From the NCBI GenBank assembly GCA_959018215.1, contig CAUEKL010000022.1, positions 1 to 17,975 of the forward strand: a stretch of DNA of 17,975 nucleotides, given 5' to 3'. The number at the start of each line of letters is the position of its first letter. The first letter of the stretch is position 1. Below the pieces are notes generated by a model, which saw only the letters and a program-made list of their open reading frames with translations, had not been told where the DNA came from and did no database searches. Below are positions 7,808-14,134 of this stretch, in pieces. The DNA is from an uncultured Gemmiger sp. GTDB lineage: Bacteria; Bacillota; Clostridia; Oscillospirales; Ruminococcaceae. Made by a program: the position numbers and the translations under genes.

Positions 7808-9114
7808 GTATCCTTGAAACCTCCTCCTTGCGACGAGTTGACGATAAAGCTGTCCGGATTGCGGGAGAACCGGGTCAGGCCGCTGGGCCAGGCCACGGTG
7901 TCCTCGGCGCCGGACAAGACAAAGGCGCGCAGGTCGGCCTTGCGCTCCACCCGCTCGGCTCCCTCCATGAGGGGCAGATCCTCAAAGTCGATGACCTCCT
8001 GGGCGATGAACCGGCGGGGCTGGGCCAGAATGGTATCCCGCATCTTGTCCAGTTCCCTCCGACTCAGTTTGCTGCCGAAGACCACGCCGTATCCGCCGGC
8101 TTCGGCCACATCCTTGATGACCAGGCTGTCCAGATGGTCCAGTACATACTTCCGGTCCTCCTCATAGAAGGGCAGGTAGGTGGGGGCGTTGTGCAGGATG
8201 GATTCCTCCCCCAGATAATACCGGATCATCCGGGGCACAAAGTAGTAGATGCCCTTGTCGTCGGCGGCGCCGTTGCCGAAGGCGTTGAGCACCGCCACAT
8301 TGCCCGCCCGGTAAGCGGCCATGAGGTTGGGAATGCCGATGAGGGAGCTTGGCTCAAAGGTCAGGGGGTCCATGTAGTCGTCGGACACCCGGCGGTAGAC
8401 GGCGCCCACCCGGCAGTCCCCGTGGGTGGCCTTGTAATACAGCACATTGTCCCGCACATACAGGTCCCCGGACTCCGCCAGCACCGCGCCGGTCTGCTCG
8501 GCCAGGAAGGCGTGCTCAAAATAGGCGGCGTTGTACCGGCCGGGGGTGAACACCACATTGATGCCGCCGGTGTTCACACTGTCCATGGTGCGGCGCAGCA
8601 GCTCCCCGTAGTTCCGGTTGTCCACCACCGCGTTGTGGCGGAAGGTATCCGGGCTGCACCGGCGGCAGAGCTGCCGGGCAACCAGGGGATAGGAGGCGCC
8701 GGAGGGAATGCGCAGGTTGTCCTCCAGCACATACCAGGTGCCGTCCTTGCCCTTGACCAGGTCGATGCCCGAAATATGGCTGTAGATGCCGCCCGGAGGC
8801 AGGATGCCTTCGCAGGGGGCCAGATACCCCGGGGAACGGTAGACGAATTCCTCCGGTACCACACCGTCGGCCAGAATGCGCTTGTCCCCGTACACATCCT
8901 TCAGAAACAGGTTCAGCGCCCGCACCCGCTGCACCAGTCCGCGGGAAAGCACTGCCCACTCTTCGGCCGTGATGACCCGGGGAATCGCATCAAAGGGAAA
9001 AAGGCGTTCCTGAAAAACGCCCTTCTTGTAAATGCCGAACTTGACCCCGTTGCGGGCCAGTTGGCGGTTGATCTGCTCTGCGTGGCGGATCAGGTCTTCC
9101 ATTCCAATCACCAT
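7789..9114 (-). CDS. Circularly permuted ATP-grasp protein (COG2308, DUF404/DUF407)
   Basis: A 441-aa predicted ATP-dependent amide or peptide ligase (acyl-phosphate chemistry), cytoplasmic. Its motifs follow the family order: LFLKDVYGD (69-77), YVLEDNLRIPSGASY (128-142), VVFTPGRYNAAYFEHAFLA (187-205), VYRRVSDDYMDP (239-250), NAFGNGAADDK (277-287), LVIKDV (331-336) with Lys334 as likely nucleotide-binding lysine, GGYG (340-343), DLRAFVL (394-400) and VNSSQGGGFKDTWVL (425-439). Nothing essential seems missing, and the length is near the family norm. It is the first gene of a five-gene minus-strand operon and follows a leader hairpin. No strong Shine-Dalgarno site precedes ATG 9114. An alternative ATG four codons in (9102) is no better. 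Homologues are not biochemically defined, so the substrate is open. Confidence 0.93.
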   Translation of the reverse strand: MVIGMEDLIRHAEQINRQLARNGVKFGIYKKGVFQERLFPFDAIPRVITAEEWAVLSRGLVQRVRALNLFLKDVYGDKRILADGVVPEEFVYRSPGYLAPCEGILPPGGIYSHISGIDLVKGKDGTWYVLEDNLRIPSGASYPLVARQLCRRCSPDTFRHNAVVDNRNYGELLRRTMDSVNTGGINVVFTPGRYNAAYFEHAFLAEQTGAVLAESGDLYVRDNVLYYKATHGDCRVGAVYRRVSDDYMDPLTFEPSSLIGIPNLMAAYRAGNVAVLNAFGNGAADDKGIYYFVPRMIRYYLGEESILHNAPTYLPFYEEDRKYVLDHLDSLVIKDVAEAGGYGVVFGSKLSRRELDKMRDTILAQPRRFIAQEVIDFEDLPLMEGAERVERKADLRAFVLSGAEDTVAWPSGLTRFSRNPDSFIVNSSQGGGFKDTWVLSH

Positions 9115-9128
9115 CCCGAAACCAAACT

Positions 9129-9172
9129 AAAAAAACAGGACAAGGACGTTTTTCAAAGACGTCCTTGTCCTG
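9129..9172 (-). terminator. Leader hairpin with U-tract (attenuator candidate) upstream of the ATP-grasp gene
   Basis: A perfect 14-base inverted repeat, CAGGACAAGGACGT (9136-9149) and ACGTCCTTGTCCTG (9159-9172), has a 9-base loop. On the minus strand it is followed directly by seven T (the A-run at 9129-9135). It therefore has full intrinsic-terminator form, but it lies between the operon promoter (9184-9212) and the start codon at 9114. It begins only about five bases after the predicted transcription start. The plus strand lacks a T-run after the stem. It may be an attenuator, a 5'-end stabilising hairpin, or a block to transcription arriving from the right. Confidence 0.8.
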
Positions 9173-9183
9173 TTGATACTCTC

Positions 9184-9212
9184 ATTATAGGCAGTTTTTC
9201 CCGTCACGTCAA
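9184..9212 (-). promoter_or_regulatory. Sigma-A promoter of the five-gene ATP-grasp operon
   Basis: On the minus strand, TTGACG (9212-9207) and TATAAT (9189-9184) have a 17-base spacer, so 11 of 12 positions match consensus. Transcription should start near 9177, just upstream of the leader hairpin. It is the only clear promoter seen for the five genes down to 4474. Confidence 0.85.
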
Positions 9213-9256
9213 GAAAAAAATCCTCATCCCCGCCCCAAGGGTCCGTTGCCCGGCAT

Positions 9257-9285
9257 TTGACACCGCCTTGCCGCTGTGCTATGAT
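9257..9285 (+). promoter_or_regulatory. Sigma-A promoter of the FUSC-HAD gene
   Basis: TTGACA (9257-9262) and TATGAT (9280-9285) have a 17-base spacer, with a predicted start near 9292. It is divergent from the ATP-grasp operon promoter, with the two -35 boxes 44 bases apart, so one regulator bound between them could affect both. No clear operator palindrome was seen there. Confidence 0.8.
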
Positions 9286-9307
9286 ACCTTCAATTTCGCG
9301 GCAGAAC

Positions 9308-9345
9308 AAAGGCGTTGCGGGCATCCCCGCAGCGCCTTTTCTTTT
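9308..9345 (+). terminator. Leader hairpin with T-tract (attenuator candidate) upstream of the FUSC-HAD gene
   Basis: AAAGGCGTTGCGGG (9308-9321) pairs with CCCGCAGCGCCTTT (9326-9339) over 14 pairs with one G-T wobble and a CATC loop, followed by TTTTCTTTT (9337-9345). It sits between the promoter at 9257-9285 and the Shine-Dalgarno AAGGGAGAGG at 9351-9360, so transcription must read through it to reach the gene. Confidence 0.82.
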
Positions 9346-9369
9346 GCCCAAAGGGAGAGGATTCCGTCC

Positions 9370-10728
9370 ATGAACAAATCATCCGCCCGCTTCCATATCG
9401 GGCAGCGGGTACTCCGTTCCGCCTTGGGGGTGGGGCTCTGTTTTGCGGTCTATGTACTGCGGGGCTTTCAGGGCATCCCCTTTTACTCCGCCCTGGCTGC
9501 GCTGCAGTGTATGCAGCCTTACCGGGGCAGCACCCGCCGCATGGCGGTGCAGCGGCTGACCGGCACGGCGGTGGGGGCGGTGTTCGGGCTGGTGCTCATC
9601 GTGCTGCAGCAGGAGCTGCTGGTGCGGTTCTCCTGCGCCTATCTGCTCTACTGCCTGGCGGTCATGGCCGGCGTCACGGGGGCTTTGTGCACGGCGGTGG
9701 CCCTGCACCGCAAAAACGCCGCCTATTTTTCCTGTGTGGTGTTTCTGTCCATCACCATGGTGCACATCGGGGACAGCAACCCCTATCTTTTTGTCTTCAA
9801 CCGTGTCACCGATACCCTCCTGGGCGTGGCCATCGGCATGGGGGTGAACGCTCTGCACCGTCCCACCCGCAAGCGGCGGGACGTGCTGTTTGTGGCGGCG
9901 CTGGACGATGTGCTGCTGCCCCGGTGCGCGCCCATGTCGGATTACGGCCGGGTGGAACTGAACCGCCTGCTGGACGAGGGACTGGCCCTGAGCATCATGA
10001 CCCTGCGCACCCCGGCTTCCTTCCTGGAAGCGGCCGGGGACCTGCGGCTGCGTCTGCCGGTGGTGCTCATGGACGGGGCCATCCTGTATGACCCGGTGAG
10101 CAACACCTTCCCCTACCGGTGCGAACTGCCCCACGACCAGGCCCGGGAACTGGCCGTACAGATCCAGGCCGCGGGGCTGGACTGCTTTTACAACACCATC
10201 CTGGAAGATTCGGTGCTGATTTTTCACCCTCCTCTGCGCACCGAAGCGGCCCGGCGGGTGAAGGAACAGCTGCGCCGTTCCCCCTACCGCAACTATCTCT
10301 GCCGTCCTCTGCCGGAAGATGCGCCGGTAGCCTACCTCATGGCGGTGGGACCCACGGATGCCGTCGAAGCCGCCCGCAGCGCCCTGGCCCCCGGGGCCGA
10401 AGCCGGGCAGTACCGGCTGCTGTGCTATCCCTCCGACGAATACCCGGGCTGTGCCTATCTCAAGGTCTACCGCCGTCAGGCCACCAAGCTGAACACGGTG
10501 GAGGTGCTGCGCCGCCTTAAAGGTTACGACCATGTGCGCACCATCGGCAGTGTGGCGGGTGCCTACGATGTCTGCGTGCCGGACGCCGGGCATGATGCGG
10601 CGGTGCGCTGCCTGAAAGAGGAGTACGAGCGCCCGTATCTGCCGGGACTTGGTGATATTACCAGAATTTTCCGGAATGTATCGGACAAAACTTGTGAAAA
10701 TGTGCAGAAGAACGCCCCGGAACGTTGA
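9370..10728 (+). CDS. FUSC/aromatic acid exporter-like membrane domain fused to a degenerate HAD-fold domain
   Basis: A 452-aa two-domain protein. Residues ~10-165 resemble the FUSC/ArAE (DUF939-type) N-terminal membrane domain: hydrophobic helices near 15-30, 65-82, 86-112, 117-132 and 145-160, with the PYRGSTRRMAVQRLTGTAVG signature (50-69). Residues ~172-425 look like a Cof-type HAD domain: FVAALDDVLLP (174-184), SIMTLRT (208-214), VVLMDGAILYDP (231-242), a Lys at 373 and TIGSVAGAYD (391-400). The normal DxDGT reads ALDDV, so the nucleophile is Ala177. The motif IV Asp is Ser394. Phosphatase activity is therefore unlikely, and the domain may bind a ligand. ATG 9370 has AAGGGAGAGG nine bases upstream; a longer upstream reading frame lacks any such support. 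The stop codon lies inside the -35 box of the next promoter. The exported substrate is unknown. Confidence 0.78.
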   Translation: MNKSSARFHIGQRVLRSALGVGLCFAVYVLRGFQGIPFYSALAALQCMQPYRGSTRRMAVQRLTGTAVGAVFGLVLIVLQQELLVRFSCAYLLYCLAVMAGVTGALCTAVALHRKNAAYFSCVVFLSITMVHIGDSNPYLFVFNRVTDTLLGVAIGMGVNALHRPTRKRRDVLFVAALDDVLLPRCAPMSDYGRVELNRLLDEGLALSIMTLRTPASFLEAAGDLRLRLPVVLMDGAILYDPVSNTFPYRCELPHDQARELAVQIQAAGLDCFYNTILEDSVLIFHPPLRTEAARRVKEQLRRSPYRNYLCRPLPEDAPVAYLMAVGPTDAVEAARSALAPGAEAGQYRLLCYPSDEYPGCAYLKVYRRQATKLNTVEVLRRLKGYDHVRTIGSVAGAYDVCVPDAGHDAAVRCLKEEYERPYLPGLGDITRIFRNVSDKTCENVQKNAPER

Positions 10729-10753
10729 CAAACGCAAACGGGTGTGCTAGACT
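10725..10753 (+). promoter_or_regulatory. Sigma-A promoter of the amino acid ABC transporter operon
   Basis: TTGACA (10725-10730) and TAGACT (10748-10753) have a 17-base spacer, with a predicted start near 10760. The TGA stop of the preceding gene (10726-10728) is contained in the -35 hexamer, so that gene's translation runs right up to this promoter. Confidence 0.78.
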
Positions 10754-10776
10754 GCCAGACAAATCACAGACGAAAC

Positions 10777-10821
10777 AAAGACGTTTCATACCCTGCGGGG
10801 TGTGAAGCGTCTTTCTTTTTT
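10777..10821 (+). terminator. Leader hairpin with T-tract (attenuator candidate) upstream of the ABC operon
   Basis: A 17-base-pair stem without gaps (10777-10793 with 10798-10814, two G-T wobbles) and a TGCG loop is followed by C and six T (10815-10821). It lies between the promoter at 10725-10753 and the GGGAGGG ribosome binding site of the ATPase gene. Its base, AAAGACG paired with CGTCTTT, resembles the AAAGGCG/CGCCTTT base of the hairpin before the FUSC-HAD gene. Confidence 0.85.
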
Positions 10822-10841
10822 CTACCGGGAGGGAACATGGC

Positions 10842-11564
10842 ATGATCAGGCTGGAAAAGGTCAACAAGTATTTCGGGGATCTGCACGTGCTCAAGGATGT
10901 GTCCCTGGAGGTCGCCGAAGGGGAGAAGCTGGTCATCATCGGACCGTCCGGGTCGGGCAAATCCACCACCGTGCGGTGCATGAATTTCCTGGAGGAGCCC
11001 ACCAGCGGTCACGTGTATATCAACGGCACCGAACTCACCCACAAGAACAAGCGCCAGCTGGTGCGGGACAATATGTCCATGGTGTTCCAGCAGTTCAATC
11101 TGTACCCTCACATGACGGTGCTGAAAAACCTCACCCTGGCCCCCATCAAGCTGCATCACAAATCCCGCCAGGAGGCCGAGGAGCTGGCCTATCACTACCT
11201 GGACGTGGTGGGCCTGACCGATAAGGCCCATGTGTATCCCACCACCCTTTCCGGCGGGCAGCAGCAGCGCATCGCCATCGCCCGGGCCCTGTGCGCCCAG
11301 AGCAAGATCATCCTGTTTGACGAACCCACCTCCGCCCTGGACCCCGAGACCATCCAGGAGGTGCTGGACGTGATGATCCGCCTGGCCAAGGAGAACATTA
11401 CCATGGTGGTGGTCACCCACGAGATGGGCTTTGCCCGCCAGGTGGCCGACCGGGTGGTCTTTATGGCGGACGGACAGATCCTGGAGGAGGGCACTCCGGA
11501 GCACTTCTTCACCAACCCCAGCAACGAGCGGGTGCGGCAGTTCCTGGGCAAGATCCTGCACTGA
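10842..11564 (+). CDS. Polar amino acid ABC transporter ATP-binding protein (GlnQ-like)
   Basis: A 240-aa cytoplasmic ATPase that drives amino acid import with the two permeases and the lipoprotein encoded downstream. Motifs are complete: Walker A GPSGSGKST (34-42), Q-loop FQQFNLYPH (82-90), signature LSGGQQQRIAIARAL (136-150), Walker B IILFDEPTSALDPE (156-169) and switch His193 in VVVTHEMGFA. Length and the FNLYPHMTVL stretch are typical of the polar amino acid uptake (PAAT) subfamily. ATG 10842 has GGGAGGG about ten bases upstream, placed just after the leader hairpin. It is the first gene of the operon and precedes the binding-protein gene by 71 bases. Confidence 0.96.
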   Translation: MIRLEKVNKYFGDLHVLKDVSLEVAEGEKLVIIGPSGSGKSTTVRCMNFLEEPTSGHVYINGTELTHKNKRQLVRDNMSMVFQQFNLYPHMTVLKNLTLAPIKLHHKSRQEAEELAYHYLDVVGLTDKAHVYPTTLSGGQQQRIAIARALCAQSKIILFDEPTSALDPETIQEVLDVMIRLAKENITMVVVTHEMGFARQVADRVVFMADGQILEEGTPEHFFTNPSNERVRQFLGKILH

Positions 11565-11575
11565 ACAAGGGTTTT

Positions 11576-11591
11576 CATGCCTGCGGGCATG
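11576..11591 (+). other. Small intercistronic stem-loop between ABC ATPase and binding-protein genes
   Basis: CATGCC (11576-11581) pairs with GGCATG (11586-11591) around TGCG. No T-run follows, so it is not a terminator. It could mark an mRNA processing or stability element ahead of the binding-protein gene, which usually needs more product than the ATPase. It is short enough to be chance. Confidence 0.35.
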
Positions 11592-11635
11592 TCACCATAG
11601 AGGGATTTGATTCTACGATACAGGAGGGTAACATC

Positions 11636-12538
11636 ATGAAAAAACGCAAAGCGATTCTTTCGTCCATTCTGGCCGGTGCCATGCTGCTGAGCATGGCGGC
11701 CTGCGGCGGGGAGCCGGAATCTTCTTCCGCCGCCTCCACCTCCGGCGCGGAGTCCGCGGCCGCCAGTGCCGAGACCGCCGGTGCCCTGGGTCCCGACACC
11801 CAGGCCATTGTGGACCGCGGTGTGCTGCGGGTCGGCGTCAAGAACGCGGTGGTGGGCTTCGGCTACCAGGACCCCGCCACCGGCGAATATTCCGGCATGG
11901 AGATCGAGCTGGCCAAGAAGCTGGCTGAACAGCTGGGCGTTGACGTGGAGTTCACCACCGTCACCGCCGCCACCCGCACCGAGCTGCTGGATTCCGGCGA
12001 TATCGACTGTGTCCTGGCCACCTTCACCATCACCGATGAGCGCAAGGAAAGCTGGGACTTCACCACCCCGTACTACACCGACTACGTCACTGTTTTGGTG
12101 GAGGATGACTCCGGCATCACCTCTCTGGCCGATTTGCAGGGCAAGGTGGTAGGCGTTTCCTCCGGTTCCACCTCCGCCCGGTCCCTGGTGCAGGCCATGG
12201 TGGATGATGGCGTCATCGACGGCACCAACTTCAACGCCGACACCTTTGACCCCGCTACCTGGACCGAGGGCGTGACCTTCCAGCAGTTCGACGATTACCC
12301 GGCCATCTCCACCGCGCTGAGCGCCGGCACCGTGGACGCCTTCTGCGTGGACAAGTCCATCCTGGCTGTCTACAAGACCGAAGGCCGCAGCTACATCGAC
12401 GCCCAGTTCTCGCCGCAGGATTACGGCATTGCCACCAAGAAGGGCAGCGACTTTTCCACCTACTGCAACGATTTTGTGGAAACCTGCCTGGCAGACGGCA
12501 CCATTGACGGCTATATCAGCGAGTTCAACCTGGGCTGA
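11636..12538 (+). CDS. Amino acid ABC transporter substrate-binding lipoprotein (SBP family 3)
   Basis: A 300-aa extracellular lipoprotein. Basic N-terminus KKRK, hydrophobic stretch, then the lipobox LLSMAAC with the modified Cys at 23. A Ser/Ala-rich linker (~28-50) precedes the type-3 binding domain beginning RGVLRVGVK (~62-70). The TVTAATRTELLDSGDIDCVLATFTIT-type region (~103-128), split here into ordinary family motifs, together with FTTPYYTD is typical of acidic amino acid (glutamate/aspartate) binders such as the PEB1a/GlnH-like group. The specificity is inferred. AGGAGG lies nine bases before ATG 11636. A strong hairpin with T-run follows the stop, probably lowering transcription of the permease genes. 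Confidence 0.94.
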   Translation: MKKRKAILSSILAGAMLLSMAACGGEPESSSAASTSGAESAAASAETAGALGPDTQAIVDRGVLRVGVKNAVVGFGYQDPATGEYSGMEIELAKKLAEQLGVDVEFTTVTAATRTELLDSGDIDCVLATFTITDERKESWDFTTPYYTDYVTVLVEDDSGITSLADLQGKVVGVSSGSTSARSLVQAMVDDGVIDGTNFNADTFDPATWTEGVTFQQFDDYPAISTALSAGTVDAFCVDKSILAVYKTEGRSYIDAQFSPQDYGIATKKGSDFSTYCNDFVETCLADGTIDGYISEFNLG

Positions 12539-12562
12539 TCGGCTGTAAAGCAGAACCGGCGG

Positions 12563-12599
12563 GGCGGGCCGGGGCTCGGCCCCGGACCCGCCTCTTTTT
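12563..12599 (+). terminator. Strong intra-operon terminator between binding-protein and permease genes
   Basis: CCGGGGC (12569-12575) pairs with GCCCCGG (12579-12585) around a TCG loop. The stem continues past one bulged A (12586) as GGCGGG (12563-12568) with CCCGCC (12587-12592), followed by TCTTTTT (12593-12599). It lies 24 bases after the binding-protein stop, and the permease start is only 26 bases beyond it. No promoter fits between, so the permeases must depend on read-through. Confidence 0.85.
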
Positions 12600-12624
12600 G
12601 ATTCAGGAGGGAGAGAGACACAAG

Positions 12625-13350
12625 ATGGCAGAACTGCTTTCGCCCCAGGCCTGGGGCAAGGTATGGACCTATCGCGGCACGTTCCTCACAGGCTTCGGCA
12701 ACACGCTGGAAACAGCAATCTTCGGGTTGCTGCTGGCCTTGGTACTGGGCATTGTTTTCGGCCTGCTGGCCACCAGCGGCAAAAAGCCCCTGGTCCTTCT
12801 GGCCCGGGTGTATGTGGAGTTTTTCCAGAACACCCCCATCGTGCTGCAGATGTGCTTTTTGTATTATGTGCTGGCCTTTTCCGGCGCCAAGGTCAGCATC
12901 ATCCTCACCGGCATCATCAGCCTGGGCATCTACACCGGGGCCTATATGGCCGAGGTGGTGCGCGCCGGCATCCAGGCGGTGCCCAAAGGCCAGTTTGAGG
13001 CGGCGGCCAGCCAGGGCTTCGGCTATGTGGAGACCATGTACTACATCATCTTCCCCCAGAGCCTGAAGATCATCCTGCCGCCCATGGTCAACCAGGCGGT
13101 GAACCTGTTCAAGAATACCAGCTGCCTGTATATCGTGGGCGGGGCGGACCTGATCTCCCTGACCTACAGCTTTGTCACGGGGGCCACCACCGGCGGTGCC
13201 TACGCCCCCGCCTACCTGGTCTGCGGAGCCCTGTTCTTTGTGGTCTGCTTCCCGCTGTCCACCCTGGCTTCCACCTGGGAGAACAACCTCAAACGCCGCG
13301 ACAAACGCAGCGCGGCCATTGTGAAACAACTGGAACAGGGGGTGGCGTAA
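12625..13350 (+). CDS. Amino acid ABC transporter permease, HisM/GlnP type (first)
   Basis: A 241-aa inner-membrane permease of the His/Glu/Gln family with about five helices. It has the N-terminal GFGNTLETAIFGLLLALVLG helix (23-42), the FFQNTPIVLQ motif (66-75) and the cytoplasmic EAA loop FEAAASQGFG (124-133) that contacts the ATPase, followed by IIFPQSLKIILPP. A TTG 27 bases upstream is in frame, but it precedes the AGGAGGG site at 12605-12611. ATG 12625 is therefore preferred, although its 13-base spacing is a little long. Its stop abuts the ATG of the second permease, giving a heterodimeric channel. Confidence 0.94.
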   Translation: MAELLSPQAWGKVWTYRGTFLTGFGNTLETAIFGLLLALVLGIVFGLLATSGKKPLVLLARVYVEFFQNTPIVLQMCFLYYVLAFSGAKVSIILTGIISLGIYTGAYMAEVVRAGIQAVPKGQFEAAASQGFGYVETMYYIIFPQSLKIILPPMVNQAVNLFKNTSCLYIVGGADLISLTYSFVTGATTGGAYAPAYLVCGALFFVVCFPLSTLASTWENNLKRRDKRSAAIVKQLEQGVA

Positions 13351-14121
13351 ATGCTGGACTGGCAGGCAAGTTTTTCCATCCTGGCCAAAGAGGGCGTCTT
13401 TGTGTACATCATGCGGGGTGTGCTCTTCTCCCTGGTCATCTCGGTGTGCGCGGTGGTGGTCAGCCTGTTCATCGGCTCGGTGCTGGGCCTGATGCGCAAC
13501 TACTGCACCGGCCGCAGCCGGGTCCTCAAATGGCTGGCCACGGCATACATTGAACTGTTCCGCAACACCCCGCTGCTGTTCTGGATCTTCATCTGCCTGG
13601 TCTTCTGCCCGGTGCCTGACTTCTTCGCCCACCGGATGCTGGGGCTCACCAGCGTGGAGGTGCGGGTGCTCTTCCGGGCCTTTGTGGCGCTGGTGCTGTT
13701 TGAATCCTCCATCATGGCGGAGATCATCCGCGGCGGGTTGAACTCGGTGGCCACCGGGCAGTTTGAAGCCGGGTACGCCCAGGGGTTCAGCACGGTGCAG
13801 ATCCTTTGGTACATCGTGCTCCCCCAGGCATACCGGGCGGTGGTGCCCACCCTGCTCAGCCAGGTCATCAGCACCATCAAGGATTCCAGCTACCTGGCCA
13901 ACGTGGCGGTTATCGAACTCATGTCCCGGGTGCGGCAGATCCTGGCCACCTCCAACATGTACAACGGGGCCGGTACCCAGCTGGTCAGCGATGTTTTCGT
14001 CCTCTTCGGCCTGGCCTTCGTGATCTATTTCGTCATCAACTTCGCACTGTCCTGTGCGGTGCGCTCGCTGCAGAATCCGCGGCCCCGCACGGCGCCCCGC
14101 CGGGTTCCGGCAGCACAGTAA
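13351..14121 (+). CDS. Amino acid ABC transporter permease, HisM/GlnP type (second)
   Basis: A 256-aa inner-membrane permease that pairs with the product of the preceding gene. It has an N-terminal helix GVLFSLVISVCAVVVSLFIG (23-42), the LFRNTPLLFW motif (69-78) and the EAA-like loop FEAGYAQGFS (138-147) with IVLPQAYRAVVP after it. The ATG follows the TAA of the first permease with no gap, so translational coupling is expected. The C-terminus is Arg/Pro-rich (PRPRTAPRRVP), probably a cytoplasmic tail. The next gene starts 13 bases downstream. Confidence 0.94.
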   Translation: MLDWQASFSILAKEGVFVYIMRGVLFSLVISVCAVVVSLFIGSVLGLMRNYCTGRSRVLKWLATAYIELFRNTPLLFWIFICLVFCPVPDFFAHRMLGLTSVEVRVLFRAFVALVLFESSIMAEIIRGGLNSVATGQFEAGYAQGFSTVQILWYIVLPQAYRAVVPTLLSQVISTIKDSSYLANVAVIELMSRVRQILATSNMYNGAGTQLVSDVFVLFGLAFVIYFVINFALSCAVRSLQNPRPRTAPRRVPAAQ

Positions 14122-14134
14122 AGGGGGCGTTTTT

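Noticed and set aside
9129..9345. A known metabolite riboswitch or T-box in either leader of the divergent region.
   Set aside because: The leaders are under 80 bases and contain only a single hairpin each. I see no T-box sequence, specifier loop or multi-stem aptamer.
7828..9369. Plus-strand extension of the FUSC-HAD frame upstream of 9370, which would add over 500 residues.
   Set aside because: The extension is antisense to the ATP-grasp gene, lies upstream of the promoter at 9257-9285, and is low-complexity. A good Shine-Dalgarno site places the start at 9370.
14054..14134. An upstream ATG for the cytidylate kinase-like gene, inside the second permease.
   Set aside because: The added 27 residues are Arg/Pro-rich shadow of the permease tail. 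The family's N-terminus begins at the GTG at 14135, which has a purine tract before it.
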